In this document: piece after piece, positions 4,725 to 5,306 of the stretch
How the letters are laid out: each line of letters opens with the position of its first letter
How positions within the stretch are numbered: position 1 is the stretch's first letter
Origin: Thermoplasmata archaeon
GTDB taxonomy: Archaea; Thermoplasmatota; Thermoplasmata; Lutacidiplasmatales; UBA184
Assembly (NCBI GenBank): GCA_030042815.1
Contig: JASHYY010000198.1
Location: 1-5,306, forward strand
Length of the DNA stretch: 5,306 nt
Direction: 5' to 3'
The notes under the pieces: model-generated
Seen by the model: only the letters and a program-made list of their open reading frames with translations
What the model was told of the DNA's origin: nothing
Databases searched by the model: none
Made by a program: the position numbers and the translations under genes

Positions 4725-5306
4725 TTCCGGCCGCGCCGGCCGCCGGCGGTTCGGGCGCGGGCCGGGGGGCGAGCAGGTAGAAGCACCGACGCTCGTGGCC
4801 CGCCGACAGCACCGCGAAGTCGTCCACGACGTACCCGACGTCGAACGCCGCGCGGAACGCGTCCCGGACGGCGTGGCGCCAGGTGCGCAGGGACCCCGGC
4901 TCGTGCTCGCGGATCGCGGCGAGGTCGAACGGGATCTCGAGGTGCGCGCTCGGTCCCGTCGGTTCGCCGACCGCGGTCGGGACCCGAAGTCCGCTCTCGC
5001 CGGTCCCGGTCTCGACGACCGCGGTCGAGCCTTCCCACCGGCGCCGGTCCTCCTCGGGGGTGGGGAGCTTCCCCGCGAGGCGATCCTCAACCCGGGGGTT
5101 CGCGATCGGCCAGAGGAGACGCACGCGGTCGGTCTCGAGGCCCCGATTGACCGCGTCGCCGAGCTGACCGAAGTAGTGCGGGAGGTACCGGTCCGGCACC
5201 GCGCCGAGCCGACGGACGAACAGGTAGGCGTTGCGGCTCTGCAACGGGTCGAACGCGCTGCGGATCTCCGAGAGACCGAGCCGCAGCACCTCCTCCCGCT
5301 GGAACG
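4717..5306 (-). CDS. GNAT-superfamily protein of the COG3375 type, C-terminal part (cut by window edge)
   Basis: About 195 residues are visible. The frame is open through the right edge, so the GTG at 5289 is an internal valine rather than a start. Counting from the first complete codon at 5304, the visible blocks are FDPLQSRNAYLFVRRLGA (18-35), YLPHYFGQLGD (40-50) and GLETDRVRLLW (55-65). These match the C-terminal half of the uncharacterised GNAT-like proteins of COG3375 (typical pattern: DPL..RNA...LGA, then Y..YG..D, then GL.TDR...W). The acetyl-CoA binding motif expected further N-terminal is outside the window, so acetyltransferase activity cannot be judged here. A lower-complexity segment (GTGESGLRVPTAVG) precedes a final alpha/beta stretch with FDVGYVVDDFAVL, and the tail is Pro/Ala-rich. 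The TAA stop at 4717-4719 lies inside the TATA-like box of the next operon, 36 bases before its ATG. Substrate and pathway are unknown. Confidence 0.85.
   Translation of the reverse strand, partial: FQREEVLRLGLSEIRSAFDPLQSRNAYLFVRRLGAVPDRYLPHYFGQLGDAVNRGLETDRVRLLWPIANPRVEDRLAGKLPTPEEDRRRWEGSTAVVETGTGESGLRVPTAVGEPTGPSAHLEIPFDLAAIREHEPGSLRTWRHAVRDAFRAAFDVGYVVDDFAVLSAGHERRCFYLLAPRPAPEPPAAGAAGSV

Noticed and set aside
3769..5038. Upstream extension of the 135-residue protein's open frame to 5038
   Set aside because: The extension is Arg/Pro/Gly-rich and lies over the DUF4129 and GNAT genes in another frame. The GTGA overlap with GGAGG gives a better start at 3769.
4717..5289. Treating the GTG at 5289 as the start of the GNAT gene
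   Set aside because: The frame remains open to the window edge, and the family's conserved core and acetyl-CoA site normally precede the visible part, so this is an internal codon of a truncated gene.
1..5306. Mobile elements, CRISPR arrays or defence genes
   Set aside because: No transposase or integrase motifs, terminal repeats or regularly spaced direct repeats were seen. All genes fit an ordinary chromosomal setting.

Overview
This is a very GC-rich window (well above 65% G+C by eye) in which every gene I can support lies on the minus strand. An archaeal host is the best reading. The few AT islands in the non-coding gaps are TATA-like boxes (TATAAG or TTATAG) about 35-40 bases upstream of start codons, with no bacterial -35 element. 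The first genes of transcription units have very short predicted leaders, and a membrane protein carries a cluster of N-glycosylation sequons on its predicted outer face. The proteins are Arg/Ala-rich and not strongly acidic, which argues against Halobacteria and suggests a GC-rich Thermoplasmatota-like lineage. The lineage is inference only.

Layout in transcription order, right to left. (1) 5306-4717: C-terminal part of a COG3375-type GNAT-superfamily protein, cut by the window edge. (2) 4680-1546: a tight four-gene operon encoding a DUF4129 membrane protein, a small two-helix membrane protein, a DUF58 protein and a multi-helix membrane protein. The genes are joined by GTGA, GTGA and ATGA stop/start overlaps, each with a Shine-Dalgarno-like GGAGG or GAGG before the start. 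(3) 1545-1272: a non-coding gap holding a striking long inverted-repeat structure (1336-1437), followed by a near-palindromic TATA-like box (1301-1310). (4) 1271-321: a MoxR-type AAA+ ATPase with its own predicted promoter. (5) 320-269: a short spacer with an oligo-T tract. (6) 268-1: the N-terminus of a D-3-phosphoglycerate dehydrogenase-like protein, cut by the window edge.

Genes 2 and 4 together form a MoxR/DUF58/DUF4129 system. In this widespread arrangement a MoxR AAA+ ATPase is thought to act with a DUF58 (VWA-like) partner and membrane proteins in the maturation or quality control of envelope or other complexes. No transglutaminase or stand-alone VWA gene is visible. moxR comes last and appears separately transcribed, and two of the membrane proteins have no family I recognise. 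The flanking GNAT and SerA-like genes look like ordinary chromosomal neighbours. The least explained item is the structured element upstream of moxR, which may be a small RNA divergent from moxR, a structured 3' end of the operon mRNA, or a DNA-level regulatory site.
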